Source: Pandoraea thiooxydans (GTDB lineage: Bacteria; Pseudomonadota; Gammaproteobacteria; Burkholderiales; Burkholderiaceae). From it: a stretch of DNA of 64,000 nt. The notes beneath the pieces were generated by a model. The model saw only the letters and a program-made list of their open reading frames with translations, was not told the DNA's origin and did no database searches. A program made the translations under genes and the position numbers. How positions within the stretch are numbered: position 1 is the first letter of the stretch; the number at the start of each line of letters is the position of its first letter. Location: the NCBI RefSeq assembly GCF_001931675.1, contig NZ_CP014839.1, forward strand, positions 558,001 to 622,000, in the 5' to 3' direction. Shown one piece after another: positions 17,900-26,340 of this stretch.

Positions 17900-19345
17900 T
17901 TACTCAGCCTGTCCGCGCTCGCGCAACAGATCCGCCAGGCTGCGCTCGGCCGGCTTGAGCGGTGTGCGATTGGCGGTCCAACCCATTTGCCGGGCAGGCG
18001 TGAGCGCGCGCATGCGCGTGGCCAACCAGCGGAATGCGCGGTAGGCGCGCGGATGGGCGAACGCGCCGCTCCAGAAGCGCCACGCCAGATCTTGCGTGAC
18101 CCGGTAATTCGCGCCCTGGCCGCGCAGCGGATGCGCGACGCGCTCATCGGGGCTGCGATTGGCTTCGGTACGCAGCCGGATCAATAGTTGCGGGATCGGA
18201 ATGCGCACCGGGCAGACTTCGCCGCAGGCGCCGCACAGCGTCGATGCGCTCGGCAGGTCGGCGGTCGCGTCGAGTCCGAGCAGATGCGGCGAGATGATCT
18301 TGCCGATCGGCCCCGGATAGGTCGTGCCGTAGGCGTGGCCGCCGATGCGCGTGTAGACCGGGCAGTGGTTCATGCATGCGCCGCAGCGAATGCACTGCAG
18401 GGTCGCGCGCAACTGTTCGTCGGCGTAGGCCTGCGTGCGGCCGTTGTCGAGCAGCACGAGGTGCACGTTGCGCGGGCCATCGCGCTCCCCGGCGCGCCGC
18501 GGGCCGCTGATCAGATTGAAGTAGGTGGTGATGGCTTGCCCGGTGGCCGAGCGTGTCAGCAGGCTCGATAGCGGTACGATGTGTTCGAGCTTCGCGACCA
18601 CTTTCTCGATGCCCATGATGGCGATGTGAGTGTCGGGCACGGTGGTCGAAAGGCGTCCGTTGCCTTCGTTCTCGACCAGCCACAGCGTGCCGGTATCGGC
18701 TGCCGCGAAATTCACGCCCGACAGGCCGATGTCCGCCTCGACGAACGCGCTGCGCAGCGCGCGCCGGCCGGTCTGGATCAGCTCGTCGACGTCCTCCGTG
18801 TAGTGCGTGTCGGGAATGCGCTGCTCGAACAGTTGAGCGATGTCGCCACGCGTCTTGTGGATTGCCGGCATCACGATATGCGAGGGCTTCTCGCCGGCCA
18901 ACTGGACGATATATTCGCCCATGTCGGACTCGATGCACGCGATATTGTGTTCGGCGAGGTAATGATTGAGTTCGATTTCCTCGCTGGCCATCGACTTGCC
19001 TTTGATTATGCGTTGCGCGCTCGCCGCCCGCGCGATACCCAGCACGACCTCGTTGGCTTCGTCGGCGGTTGCGGCCCAGTGCACGTGCACGCCTGCGGCG
19101 GTGAGCTTGGCTTCGAGTTGCTCGAGCAGTTCGGGCAGCCGCGCCAGCGCGTGCTGGCGAACCGCCTCGCCCAGATCGCGCAGCCGTTCGAGTTCCTCGC
19201 CGTCGGGAAACTGGCTGGCCCGCTTGCCTTGCAGGAAGTCCATGGCGCCGCGAAAGCTGGCGCGCAGCTTCGGGTCGTCGAGCGCGACGCGCGCGCGCTG
19301 TTTGAAGTCGCCGGGCGCGACGAAATGTATCGGCTGGGCGCTCAT
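17900..19345 (-). CDS. lutB: L-lactate oxidation iron-sulfur protein LutB
   Basis: 481 residues. The N-terminal LUD domain (residues ~60-300; IIKGKSMASEEIELNHYL, FAAADTGTLWLVENEGNGRL) is followed by a bacterial ferredoxin pair with two four-Cys motifs, CIRCGACMNHCPVY (~320) and CGACGEVCPVRIPI (~370). LutABC together oxidise L-lactate to pyruvate on the cytoplasmic side. The ATG at 19345 overlaps the lutC stop by four bases. The open frame extends well upstream through lutC in another register, and that extension is not real. Confidence 0.93.
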   Translation of the reverse strand: MSAQPIHFVAPGDFKQRARVALDDPKLRASFRGAMDFLQGKRASQFPDGEELERLRDLGEAVRQHALARLPELLEQLEAKLTAAGVHVHWAATADEANEVVLGIARAASAQRIIKGKSMASEEIELNHYLAEHNIACIESDMGEYIVQLAGEKPSHIVMPAIHKTRGDIAQLFEQRIPDTHYTEDVDELIQTGRRALRSAFVEADIGLSGVNFAAADTGTLWLVENEGNGRLSTTVPDTHIAIMGIEKVVAKLEHIVPLSSLLTRSATGQAITTYFNLISGPRRAGERDGPRNVHLVLLDNGRTQAYADEQLRATLQCIRCGACMNHCPVYTRIGGHAYGTTYPGPIGKIISPHLLGLDATADLPSASTLCGACGEVCPVRIPIPQLLIRLRTEANRSPDERVAHPLRGQGANYRVTQDLAWRFWSGAFAHPRAYRAFRWLATRMRALTPARQMGWTANRTPLKPAERSLADLLRERGQAE

Positions 19346-20040
19346 GAGGTGGTTCCTTGCGCGTCGGTGACGATCACGACCCAAAGGCGGCGCGGACCGT
19401 GCGCGCCATAGGCGGTGGTTTGCTGAATATCGGACGTTTTCGATGGGCCGGAGACCAGCACCAGATTGCTCGGCATGCCCGCCGGCCATTGCTCGGCGCG
19501 CGCAGCCTCGTGCAGATCGGCGTGCAGCGTGTGCGCGTGCACCACGGCGACGTGCAGCGGCGGCACCAGCGATACGGTGCGCGGGGTGCTGGCGTCGGGC
19601 GCGATCACGAGCGTGCCGGTGGCCGCAATGCCGGAGCGGGCGACCGTGAAGCCGGCGTCGATGGTGTCGAACAGCTCGCGCTTCCATGCCTCGATCGGCT
19701 GCGCGAACGCAACCGCCTCAATGGCGGGCGGCAGCGCTTCGATGAGCGCCGCTGCCTCCGGACGGACGGGATCGAGCAGTAACCGACGCACGCCGGCTGC
19801 CGCCAGGCGTTGCGCCAATTGCGCCGGCCATGACGCGGCATCGGCGCACCAGGCCTCGGCGTGCAGCGCGGTCAGTGCGGCCAGCATGGTCTGTGCGGCG
19901 GCGAGTGGGTCGGCGTCTGGTGCCGCCCGTCGTCCGTCGTAATGGTGGTCGATTGCCTGGCTGAGTGCCTGCGCGTCGGTCGGGACAGTGCGCGGCGCGG
20001 CAGCGCGCAGCCGCGCGAGGATGGCGTCGCGCGCGCTCAT
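19342..20040 (-). CDS. lutC: lactate utilisation protein LutC (LUD domain)
   Basis: A 232-residue LUD-domain protein with the family stretches SGIAATGTLVIAPDAS and PRTVSLVPPLHVAVVHAHTLHADLHEA in the C-terminal half, ending with a SGPSKTSDIQQTTAYGAHGP segment that is highly typical of LutC (YkgG). It starts at ATG 20040, overlapping the lutA stop, and its own stop overlaps lutB. Gene order lutA-lutC-lutB differs from the Bacillus order lutA-lutB-lutC. Confidence 0.92.
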   Translation of the reverse strand: MSARDAILARLRAAAPRTVPTDAQALSQAIDHHYDGRRAAPDADPLAAAQTMLAALTALHAEAWCADAASWPAQLAQRLAAAGVRRLLLDPVRPEAAALIEALPPAIEAVAFAQPIEAWKRELFDTIDAGFTVARSGIAATGTLVIAPDASTPRTVSLVPPLHVAVVHAHTLHADLHEAARAEQWPAGMPSNLVLVSGPSKTSDIQQTTAYGAHGPRRLWVVIVTDAQGTTS

Positions 20041-20840
20041 TGCGCTGCTCCGAGAGGCGACGTCGCGTCGGCCGTGCGGCGCCAGAGGAATGTCGCGAGA
20101 TGCTCGACCGGCAGCGGCGCACCCTGTTTGGCTGCCGCATGCCCGATGTTCAGCAGGCATCCGCAATCGGCCGACACGAGCCGGTCGCAGCCGGTGGCGC
20201 AGGCCGACGCGACCTTGTCGCGCACCATGGCGCCGGAAATATCGGGGTGCTTCAACGAGAACGTGCCGCCGAAGCCGCAGCATTCCGATTCTCGCTCGTG
20301 TTCGATGCGGGTTACGCCAGGCAACCCATCGAGCAGCGCCACTCCGTGCCCGCGCGTACCCATTTCCCGGCGTGCCGCGCACGAGGTGTGCAGCACCACG
20401 CGTTCTTCGGGCGAGCCGACATCGTGTGGCAGGGTATCGAACCGGATATGCAGCACGTTGACGAGAAACTCAGCGAGCTCATACACGCGTGAGGCTATCT
20501 CGCGCGCCTTCGGGCCATTGACGGGATCGTCGGCGAACAGCGCAGGCCAGTGATGCCGCATCATGCCGGCGCACGAACCCGACGGCACGATCACCGGCCA
20601 GGGTTCGGCAAACAGGTCCAGCTGGGCGGCGGCCACGCGCCGCGCCTCGTCCGGATTGCCGCTGCTGTAGGCGGGCTGCCCGCAGCAGCTTTGGCCGCGC
20701 GGATAGTGCACCGTCAACTGCTCGCGCTCGAGCAATCGCACAGTGTCCAGGCCTGCCGCAGGGACGAACAGGTCGACCAGGCAAGTCGCGAACAAATAGA
20801 CGTGTGATGGCACAGCCTTTGGGTAGGCTCTCTCCGACAT
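20037..20840 (-). CDS. lutA: lactate utilisation protein LutA (CCG-domain, glycolate-oxidase-subunit-like)
   Basis: 267 residues with two cysteine-rich CCG domains (GQSCCGQPAYSSGN near residue 50 and SECCGFGGTFSLKHPD near 190), each expected to hold part of an iron-sulfur centre, as in heterodisulfide reductase subunit B and GlcF. It is the first gene of the lut operon and starts at ATG 20840 with a GGAGG-type site (GGAGTCAGAC) upstream. The 281-base gap to the divergent GntR gene contains two matching operator palindromes. Confidence 0.92.
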   Translation of the reverse strand: MSERAYPKAVPSHVYLFATCLVDLFVPAAGLDTVRLLEREQLTVHYPRGQSCCGQPAYSSGNPDEARRVAAAQLDLFAEPWPVIVPSGSCAGMMRHHWPALFADDPVNGPKAREIASRVYELAEFLVNVLHIRFDTLPHDVGSPEERVVLHTSCAARREMGTRGHGVALLDGLPGVTRIEHERESECCGFGGTFSLKHPDISGAMVRDKVASACATGCDRLVSADCGCLLNIGHAAAKQGAPLPVEHLATFLWRRTADATSPLGAAQ

Positions 20841-20922
20841 GTCTGACTCCTCCATAAATTGCGCACGCCCGGCGTGCGAGCCGGCATGTCGGCCCATGAT
20901 TGCCGGGATCGTTTGCAATTGC

Positions 20923-20941
20923 AATTTGGTTGGACCAAATT
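20923..20941. promoter_or_regulatory. LldR/PdhR-type GntR operator, lut side
   Basis: AATTTGGTTGGACCAAATT is a perfect 8-base inverted repeat around a TGG centre. GntR/FadR-family lactate regulators are known to bind TTGGT-N3-ACCAA sites. It lies 83 bases upstream of the lutA start. Confidence 0.8.
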
Positions 20942-21074
20942 CACGAAGCCCGACCTGCTGCCAGGGCGGTCGTCGCCGGATGGTTGTGCCGTGGGCAGGC
21001 GGCACCAAATAAAAGTGCAGAGCCATCGCTGTGCGGGGTGGGTGGTATGCTGCAAGATGTGGCTAAACAGCAAG

Positions 21075-21089
21075 ATTGGTTGGACCAAT
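21075..21089. promoter_or_regulatory. LldR/PdhR-type GntR operator, regulator side
   Basis: ATTGGTTGGACCAAT is a perfect 6-base inverted repeat around the same TGG centre as the site at 20923. It ends about 32 bases before the GTG start of the regulator, so it should mediate autoregulation. Centre-to-centre distance between the two sites is about 150 bases. Confidence 0.8.
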
Positions 21090-21121
21090 TGACGCAAAAT
21101 GCATTTGAGAGGAGGGCGACA

Positions 21122-21838
21122 GTGACTGGTGTGAGGCGTGTTAACCGGACCGAGTCCGTGATGCGCCGGATCGAGACGGCGCTGCTCGACGGCTCATGGC
21201 CGGCCGGCGCGCGCCTGCCGGCGGAGCGCGAACTGGCTCAGCAGTATGGGGTCGCGCGCAACACGATTCGCGAGGCGATTCAGCGGCTCGCCGCTCGAGG
21301 CCTGCTGCAGAGCCGGCGGGGCGCGGGGGTGTTCGTGTCGGACGGCCTGCGCACCGGCATTGCCTCGCCGTGGGGGCAGTTGGTGGCCGATCATCCGGTA
21401 CTGTGCGGCGATATTCTCGAATTCCGCCGCGTGCTAGAGGGGGCGACCGCTTATTTCGCGGCGTTGCGAGCCGATGCCGGTGACCGCGAGCGAATTCTGG
21501 CGCAAATGCATGCGCTCGAGTCGGCGCGCACCGCAGGCGACGTGACGGCCGAGGCGGTGGCTGATGCCAGATTTCACGATGCCATCGCGCTTGCCTCCCA
21601 CAACGCGATGTTTCTGCATCTGCATACCAGCGTCATCGGCCTGCTGCGCGAGCACATCACAACCAACGGCATGGGCGTGCGAGAGGAAGATGTCGGCGCG
21701 CCGGATCTGTTGCTGCAACAGCATCGCACCATTTGCGACGAGATCTGCGAGCGGCGCCCGGAAGAGGCCCGGACCGCGATGCAGGCGCATATCGACTTCG
21801 TGCGAGGGCATGTGCGGCAGCAGGGCGATCGAGACTGA
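21122..21838 (+). CDS. lldR: FadR-subfamily GntR regulator of the lut operon (LldR-like)
   Basis: 238 residues: GntR winged helix at residues ~8-75 (PAERELAQQYGVARNTIREAI, GLLQSRRGAGVFV) and an all-helical FCD ligand domain (~95-225) with metal-binding His/Asp residues (ARFHDAIALASHN). I start it at GTG 21122 because a GAGAGGAGG ribosome site ends seven bases upstream; the frame is open further up but covers the operator. It is divergent from lutA, and two TTGGT-N3-ACCAA operators lie between them, the pattern of lactate-responsive repressors. Confidence 0.88.
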   Translation: MTGVRRVNRTESVMRRIETALLDGSWPAGARLPAERELAQQYGVARNTIREAIQRLAARGLLQSRRGAGVFVSDGLRTGIASPWGQLVADHPVLCGDILEFRRVLEGATAYFAALRADAGDRERILAQMHALESARTAGDVTAEAVADARFHDAIALASHNAMFLHLHTSVIGLLREHITTNGMGVREEDVGAPDLLLQQHRTICDEICERRPEEARTAMQAHIDFVRGHVRQQGDRD

Positions 21839-21883
21839 ACCCGGTCACGCGCGGAGCTTGAGCGGGCCTGCTCCCCCGTGTGC

Positions 21884-22918
21884 TCAAAGCCCACTTGAGG
21901 CGCTTGCGGCAGCGGCGCCACGCCTTGCCCGGGGCGAAGCCGCGATGGCGCGCCCAAGCGCGCGGCCGCTCAGCCAGGCTCCTTCCACCTTGCCGCCGTG
22001 CAACCAGTCGCCACAAATGCCCAGGCCGAGGTCGGCCTGCCACAACATGCCCGGAGCGGGAGCGGTTTCGATGGCGGGCAGGTTCGCATAACGCCAGCGG
22101 TGAACGCGCGCGACAATCGGCGGGGGCGCGCCCAATTCGGTGAAGGCCTGCAGTAATGCGCGCAGCACAGTGTCGGGCGGGTCTTCCTCATGGGCAGCGC
22201 TCCATTCGGCAGAGGCGTGCAATACCCAGCAGTGATTGGCGTCGCGGCCGGCCTTGCTGGCATTGCGCGCGACCCAGCGCAACGGGCCGTGATTGACGAA
22301 AGCGGCATCGAATGGCAAGGGCGGAGCGCTTTCGTACTGCAGCATGGCGGCCCAGCAGGGCGTCATGGCGAATGCGCCGGCCTCGGCGGCAAGCCCGGGT
22401 GCCGCGGCCCGCAGCAGCGCGGCGGCTTGCGGGGCTGGCATGGCAAGCGCCACACCGGCAAATCTCTCCTCGTGCCAGCCACGTTCGGTGCTGTGAATCT
22501 GCCACCCTTGGCCGTCGCGCCGTATCGCATCGATGGTTCGCAGGCACTCGAGCGGCAAACGTGTCGCCAGATGACGGGCCGGCGCTGTCATGGCGGGCAC
22601 GCCGACATAGCGTCGCGGGTGTGACGACGATGCGGCGGGGCGCGGCGGGATGATTGCCAATTGCGGCTGCCATTGCGCCAGTACGCCGGCGGCGAGCCAG
22701 CTTTCGATCTGCTGCGTGAATTCGGGGGTGCTGGCCGTGAAATATTGCGCGCCATGATCCCATTGGCCGGAGCCCTCGCGCCGTGTGCTCATGCGCCCGC
22801 CGGCGCCGCGGCTTTTGTCGAAAATCCGCACGCCCAGACCCGCAGCATGCAGTTCCGAGGCGCAACTCAGGCCGGCCATGCCGGCGCCGATCACGGCGAA
22901 AATAGGTGTCGAAGTCAT
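21884..22918 (-). CDS. NAD(P)/FAD-dependent oxidoreductase, renalase-like
   Basis: 344 residues. The FAD-binding Rossmann motif is at the N-terminus (FAVIGAGMAGLSCASELHAAG), followed by FDKSRGAGGRMSTRR, the arginine-rich GGR(M)STRR stretch typical of the renalase-like bacterial flavoproteins, and a C-terminal GICGDWLHGGKVEGAWLSGRALG that closes the FAD site. Substrate unknown. It is divergent from the MerR regulator at 23246; in pseudomonads similar flavoproteins are found with light-responsive MerR/LitR regulators and folE, a context that recurs here. Confidence 0.85.
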   Translation of the reverse strand: MTSTPIFAVIGAGMAGLSCASELHAAGLGVRIFDKSRGAGGRMSTRREGSGQWDHGAQYFTASTPEFTQQIESWLAAGVLAQWQPQLAIIPPRPAASSSHPRRYVGVPAMTAPARHLATRLPLECLRTIDAIRRDGQGWQIHSTERGWHEERFAGVALAMPAPQAAALLRAAAPGLAAEAGAFAMTPCWAAMLQYESAPPLPFDAAFVNHGPLRWVARNASKAGRDANHCWVLHASAEWSAAHEEDPPDTVLRALLQAFTELGAPPPIVARVHRWRYANLPAIETAPAPGMLWQADLGLGICGDWLHGGKVEGAWLSGRALGRAIAASPRARRGAAAASASSGL

Positions 22919-23245
22919 AAAACCGGAGAGTGTACCGGGTCAAAGGGAAGCGCGAGTCGGGTGACTGCTCTCAATGCGATGCAAGTGTATCGCAAAATGA
23001 TGAAATCGGATTCATGAATCCGAAAAATGCGAGTCATCCAGTGAAATTCCTTTGGGCTGACTGGCGAGGGATCGCCGGTGATTTGAAATAAATTATATTT
23101 ATCTTGGGGATAGCTTCTTTTAATCGACTTGAAGTGTGAGTCAAATAATTCGCGTGTACACATTTTGTATCGAATTATCGTTGACATGATGAAACGAAAT
23201 TGATAGTCTGCGGCCACTCGAGGATTCACAGAATCGGCAATTGCG
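22919..23245. promoter_or_regulatory. AT-rich divergent promoter region upstream of the MerR gene
   Basis: A 327-base gap, much richer in A/T than its neighbours. On the plus strand a sigma70-like promoter can be read: TTGACA at 23181-23186, 17 bases, TAGTCT at 23204-23209. Just upstream is TGTACA-N5-TGTATC (23155-23171), a possible binding site for the MerR protein itself. No gene is supported here. Confidence 0.5.
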
Positions 23246-24241
23246 ATGGAACGAACGAAAACGTCGGTGACAGGAAAGACGCACGGTTATCGAAGCGGCA
23301 AGGCGGCGCGTCTGGCTGGCATGCCGGTGACGACCCTGCGCATCTGGGAGCGGCGCTATGGCATTGTTGCGCCGCCGACCACAGCGTCGGGCCAGCGCCT
23401 GTACTCGGAAGACGATGTCCGGCGTTTGGTGCGGATCAAGGCGCTGGTCGATCGAGGCTATGCGATTGGATCGATCGCCAGGCTCGACGAGCAACAGTTG
23501 GCGGAGCTCGAGGCGTCCAACGGCCAGCGCGCCATGCGAGCCCGTGCGGACGACGAGCCGGTGGTGCTCGGCCTGGCGGTGGTGGGTGACGTGTTGCCCG
23601 AGCGCCTGGCGGAGTATGCCGGTGAGCTCGGTTTGCAAGGCTTGCAGGTGCGGGCCAGCTATCCATCCATTGGAGATTTCGAGGCGGCTCGTGCCCGAGG
23701 TGTGAAGGTCGACGCCCAGATACTGCTGGTCGAGGTGCCCGGCCTGTGGGACGAGACGGTCGAGCAGGTATTGCGGATGACGCACGGCGGCGGATTTCGC
23801 GCGGCGGCGGTGATTTACCCGTTCGGCTCGAACGGCGCGGCCGCCTCGCTGCATCTTGCCGGCGTGCGCGTCTATCGTCGCCCTGGTAATCGGACCGAAC
23901 TGCGGCAATTGCTGAGTGACATGCGCCGCGAGTGCGAACGCGAACGGGCGGTGTCGCTGGGCGGCGAGCGCGTGCGCCGCCGTTTCGACGATCGCCACCT
24001 GGTGTCGCTGTCTGGTAGCGCTGCGCCGATTGCGTGCGAGTGCCCGCGCCATATCGTCGATTTGATCCTGCAACTGGATGCTTTCGAGACGTACAGCGAC
24101 AGCTGTGCGAACGACTCGCCCGCCGATCGGGTTTTGCATCGATTGCTGGGCGACATAGCGAATCACGCGCGGCACGCGTTCGAGAGTGCCTTGGAACAAA
24201 TCGCCGCCGGACACGGCAAGCCCGTGCCCGGCGGCGCATGA
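23246..24241 (+). CDS. MerR family regulator, LitR/CarH-like architecture
   Basis: 331 residues. The MerR winged helix is at residues ~14-85 (YRSGKAARLAGMPVTTLRIWERRYGIV, the WERRYG motif of the CarH/LitR/MlrA branch), followed by a long alpha/beta domain (~105-225) like the cobalamin-binding region of CarH. I cannot find the B12-binding DxHxxG motif, so light sensing through bound adenosylcobalamin is doubtful; partner photoreceptors are an alternative. folE follows 56 bases downstream and a renalase-like flavoprotein is divergent, both known members of LitR-type regulons. Confidence 0.82.
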   Translation: MERTKTSVTGKTHGYRSGKAARLAGMPVTTLRIWERRYGIVAPPTTASGQRLYSEDDVRRLVRIKALVDRGYAIGSIARLDEQQLAELEASNGQRAMRARADDEPVVLGLAVVGDVLPERLAEYAGELGLQGLQVRASYPSIGDFEAARARGVKVDAQILLVEVPGLWDETVEQVLRMTHGGGFRAAAVIYPFGSNGAAASLHLAGVRVYRRPGNRTELRQLLSDMRRECERERAVSLGGERVRRRFDDRHLVSLSGSAAPIACECPRHIVDLILQLDAFETYSDSCANDSPADRVLHRLLGDIANHARHAFESALEQIAAGHGKPVPGGA

Positions 24242-24297
24242 ATCAGCGCGGTGCGCGATTTTCGCGCGCCGTGCTCAACCCACCCAGGAGCCCGGTC

Positions 24298-25026
24298 ATG
24301 GATCTGATGGTGCAACCCCCTTCCGTCACGGGCGAAGCCTGCGACGGCATACCCTTGTCGCAGCGCATACGTCAGCGGCTGATGAGCGCGGGAACGCGTT
24401 TTCATGCCAACGACAACATCGCGGCCTATCTGCGCGAAGGCGAGCTCGACGCGCTGCAACAGGAGGTCGCGGACAAGCTGCAAGGCGTATTGCGCTCGCT
24501 GGTCATCGATGTCGAGAACGATCACAACTCGCGAGACACGGCGCGCCGGGTCGCCAAGATGTTCGTGCGGGAAGTGTTCGCCGGCCGCTATGAAGCTGCG
24601 CCCGCCGTCACGGAGTTTCCCAATGTCGAGCGTTTGAACGAGCTGATGATCATCGGCCCGATCAGCGTGCGTAGCGCCTGCTCGCATCATCTGTGCCCGA
24701 TCATGGGGCGCGTATGGATCGGCGTGTTGCCGGATGAAAACTCGAACCTGATCGGCCTGTCGAAATACGCGCGCCTGGTCAATTGGGTCATGGCACGGCC
24801 GCAGATCCAGGAAGAGGCGATTGCGCAGCTGGCCGACCTGCTCGAGACGCGGCTGGCGCCCGACGGGCTGGCAATCGTGCTCGAAGCAGACCATTTCTGC
24901 ATGCACTGGCGCGGTGTCAAGGACGACAACGCGAAGATGGTCAATAGTGTGATGCGCGGCGCGTTCCAGCGCGATCCGGCGCTGCGCCGGGAATTTCTTT
25001 CTCTGCTGCCAAGGCGCGATCAGTAA
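24298..25026 (+). CDS. folE: GTP cyclohydrolase I
   Basis: 242 residues. It converts GTP to 7,8-dihydroneopterin triphosphate, the first step to folate or pterins. The zinc site is intact: Cys and His in SVRSACSHHLCPIMG (~residue 130) and Cys in EADHFCMHWRG (~200), with GLSKYARLVNWVMARPQIQEE between them. I chose ATG 24298 over an upstream in-frame start because a CCAGGAG site precedes it. It lies directly downstream of the MerR gene. It is probably a secondary, regulated copy that could supply the pterin antenna of photolyase; this is an inference from LitR regulons. Confidence 0.93.
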   Translation: MDLMVQPPSVTGEACDGIPLSQRIRQRLMSAGTRFHANDNIAAYLREGELDALQQEVADKLQGVLRSLVIDVENDHNSRDTARRVAKMFVREVFAGRYEAAPAVTEFPNVERLNELMIIGPISVRSACSHHLCPIMGRVWIGVLPDENSNLIGLSKYARLVNWVMARPQIQEEAIAQLADLLETRLAPDGLAIVLEADHFCMHWRGVKDDNAKMVNSVMRGAFQRDPALRREFLSLLPRRDQ

Positions 25027-25035
25027 GGGCAAGCG

Positions 25036-25057
25036 GGCCACGCATCCGAGCGTGGCC
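25036..25057 (+). terminator. hairpin after folE, no T-run
   Basis: GGCCACGC (25036-25043) pairs perfectly with GCGTGGCC (25050-25057) around ATCCGA, ten bases after the folE stop. No T-run follows, so termination efficiency is uncertain. Confidence 0.4.
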
Positions 25058-25173
25058 GCCGCGCGACGGCGCAAGTGTCGGTGCCATTGTGCGGGCACAT
25101 GTCGCAATGCGGGGAAACGGCGGGGACACCTCTCGGCCTGCGGGATGGACGCGCCGCTGCACGTCATCCGCTA

Positions 25174-25377
25174 TCAATGGTGCCAGTCGCCCCGATGGTG
25201 CCAGCCGCCGCCGAAACCGACGCCGAAAGTTACGGTCGGCGGGCCGTAATAGTAGTTATCGTAATAGTTGTAACCATACCCATAGGCGGGCCCCGGTGCG
25301 TAGTAACCGTAAGGCGGTGCAACCACGCAACCGGCAAGCAGCGCCGTCAAAGCCAAAGCCGTCAGCAATTTGATCAT
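25174..25377 (-). CDS. small Tyr/Gly-rich lipoprotein
   Basis: 67 residues. A signal peptide ends in a lipobox (ALLAGC, lipidated Cys at residue ~17), and the mature part is low-complexity, rich in Tyr, Gly, Pro and Trp, ending with two His-containing repeats (WHHRGDWHH). Similar tiny lipoproteins are common in Burkholderiales, but no function is known to me. A GGAGCG-type site precedes the ATG at 25377. Monocistronic. Confidence 0.75.
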   Translation of the reverse strand: MIKLLTALALTALLAGCVVAPPYGYYAPGPAYGYGYNYYDNYYYGPPTVTFGVGFGGGWHHRGDWHH

Positions 25378-25455
25378 GATTACGCTCCAATTCGACGGTT
25401 GGACACGCCGTTCAGGTCTTGGTTGCGCACTCTGTGTGGACCCCGCGCCGGCGCA

Positions 25456-26154
25456 TCAGATGCCGAACGTGGGGGCGACCCGGTCGACCGCTTCGGCGAG
25501 CGCGTCGGCGTGCAGCGGTCCGTCGGCAAACCGGTGGCGGGTGCGTTGGCCATGAACCATCAAGTCCATCCCGTAGCAGTCGATGCCAAGCAGCCGCACG
25601 TCGGGTCGCATATGCTGGACCGCGAGATTGACCAGGGCGGTTTCTTCACTGTGCGGCACCACCGGCAATGCTGCCCAGTCCTCACGTGATAACCAGCCCA
25701 TGCGGCCGATGCCTTCGATCACTCGGGTCTGGAGCGGGTTGAGCCGCAGGAAAATGAAGTCCAGCACAAGCAGTTCCCGCGCACCCGGCTGATAGCGCAG
25801 ATAGCGCTCCAGAAAATCGAGCGGCGGCTCGAAAGGCTCCACCTCGCCGGTGAGCGTCAGCCGCGGGGCCGCCTGAATGTCGGCTGTGCCCGGATGCGCA
25901 ACGAACAGACTGGCACGTGGGTCGGCCAGCAAGTTCTTGGTGTGTTCGGCCAGCCTGCTGATGCACAGCACCGGACGATGATGCGCATCTGTCACGTAGG
26001 GCACGCCGGTGGCATACGGATAACCGGACAATGTGGCCGAATAGGTGGCCAGGGTGCCGTGGGGTGCTTCGTGCAATAAGGCAACGGCGTCTTCGATAGC
26101 GATGTTCACGGGAGTAGGGGCCGCTTGCTGCGGCGATTCTGCCGGAAATGACAT
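25456..26154 (-). CDS. pyridoxamine-phosphate-oxidase-fold protein, HugZ-like (with DUF2470-type C-terminus)
   Basis: 232 residues from the ATG at 26154. The N-terminal split-barrel FMN/haem-binding domain covers residues ~15-150 (PHGTLATYSATLSGYPYATGVPYV, CISRLAEHTKNLLADPRASL). The C-terminal ~80 residues look like DUF2470 (VRLLGIDCYGMDLMVHGQR followed by HRFADGP), as in HugZ-type haem utilisation proteins. The frame extends 27 codons upstream without family similarity. The precise cofactor and role are not visible. Confidence 0.8.
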   Translation of the reverse strand: MSFPAESPQQAAPTPVNIAIEDAVALLHEAPHGTLATYSATLSGYPYATGVPYVTDAHHRPVLCISRLAEHTKNLLADPRASLFVAHPGTADIQAAPRLTLTGEVEPFEPPLDFLERYLRYQPGARELLVLDFIFLRLNPLQTRVIEGIGRMGWLSREDWAALPVVPHSEETALVNLAVQHMRPDVRLLGIDCYGMDLMVHGQRTRHRFADGPLHADALAEAVDRVAPTFGI

Positions 26155-26233
26155 ATCACCACGGAATAACTCGCCGTGCAATCGTGCAATAGTGCATTTA
26201 TGAGAGGGTGCGTCGGGTGCGGACGCGCACAAC

Positions 26234-26262
26234 AAAAAGCCCCCACCGCTGGGGGTGGGGGC
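26234..26262 (-). terminator. rho-independent terminator of the DUF4148 gene
   Basis: On the plus strand AAAAA (26234-26238) precedes GCCCCCACC (26239-26247), a 6-base loop, and GGTGGGGGC (26254-26262). On the minus strand this is a perfect 9-base GC stem followed by TTTTT, about 80 bases after the stop of the DUF4148 gene. Confidence 0.85.
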
Positions 26263-26340
26263 ATCTCGTGCCGCGCTGGTGTCGCGTCAGGACCGGTCCA
26301 GGCCTGACGGGTTGTCGCGAATTCGCGGCAGGGGGGGGCA

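Noticed and set aside
26331-26338. Eight-G homopolymer
   Set aside because: It lies just past the stop of the DUF4148 gene and before its terminator, so slippage would change no protein; no further signal there.
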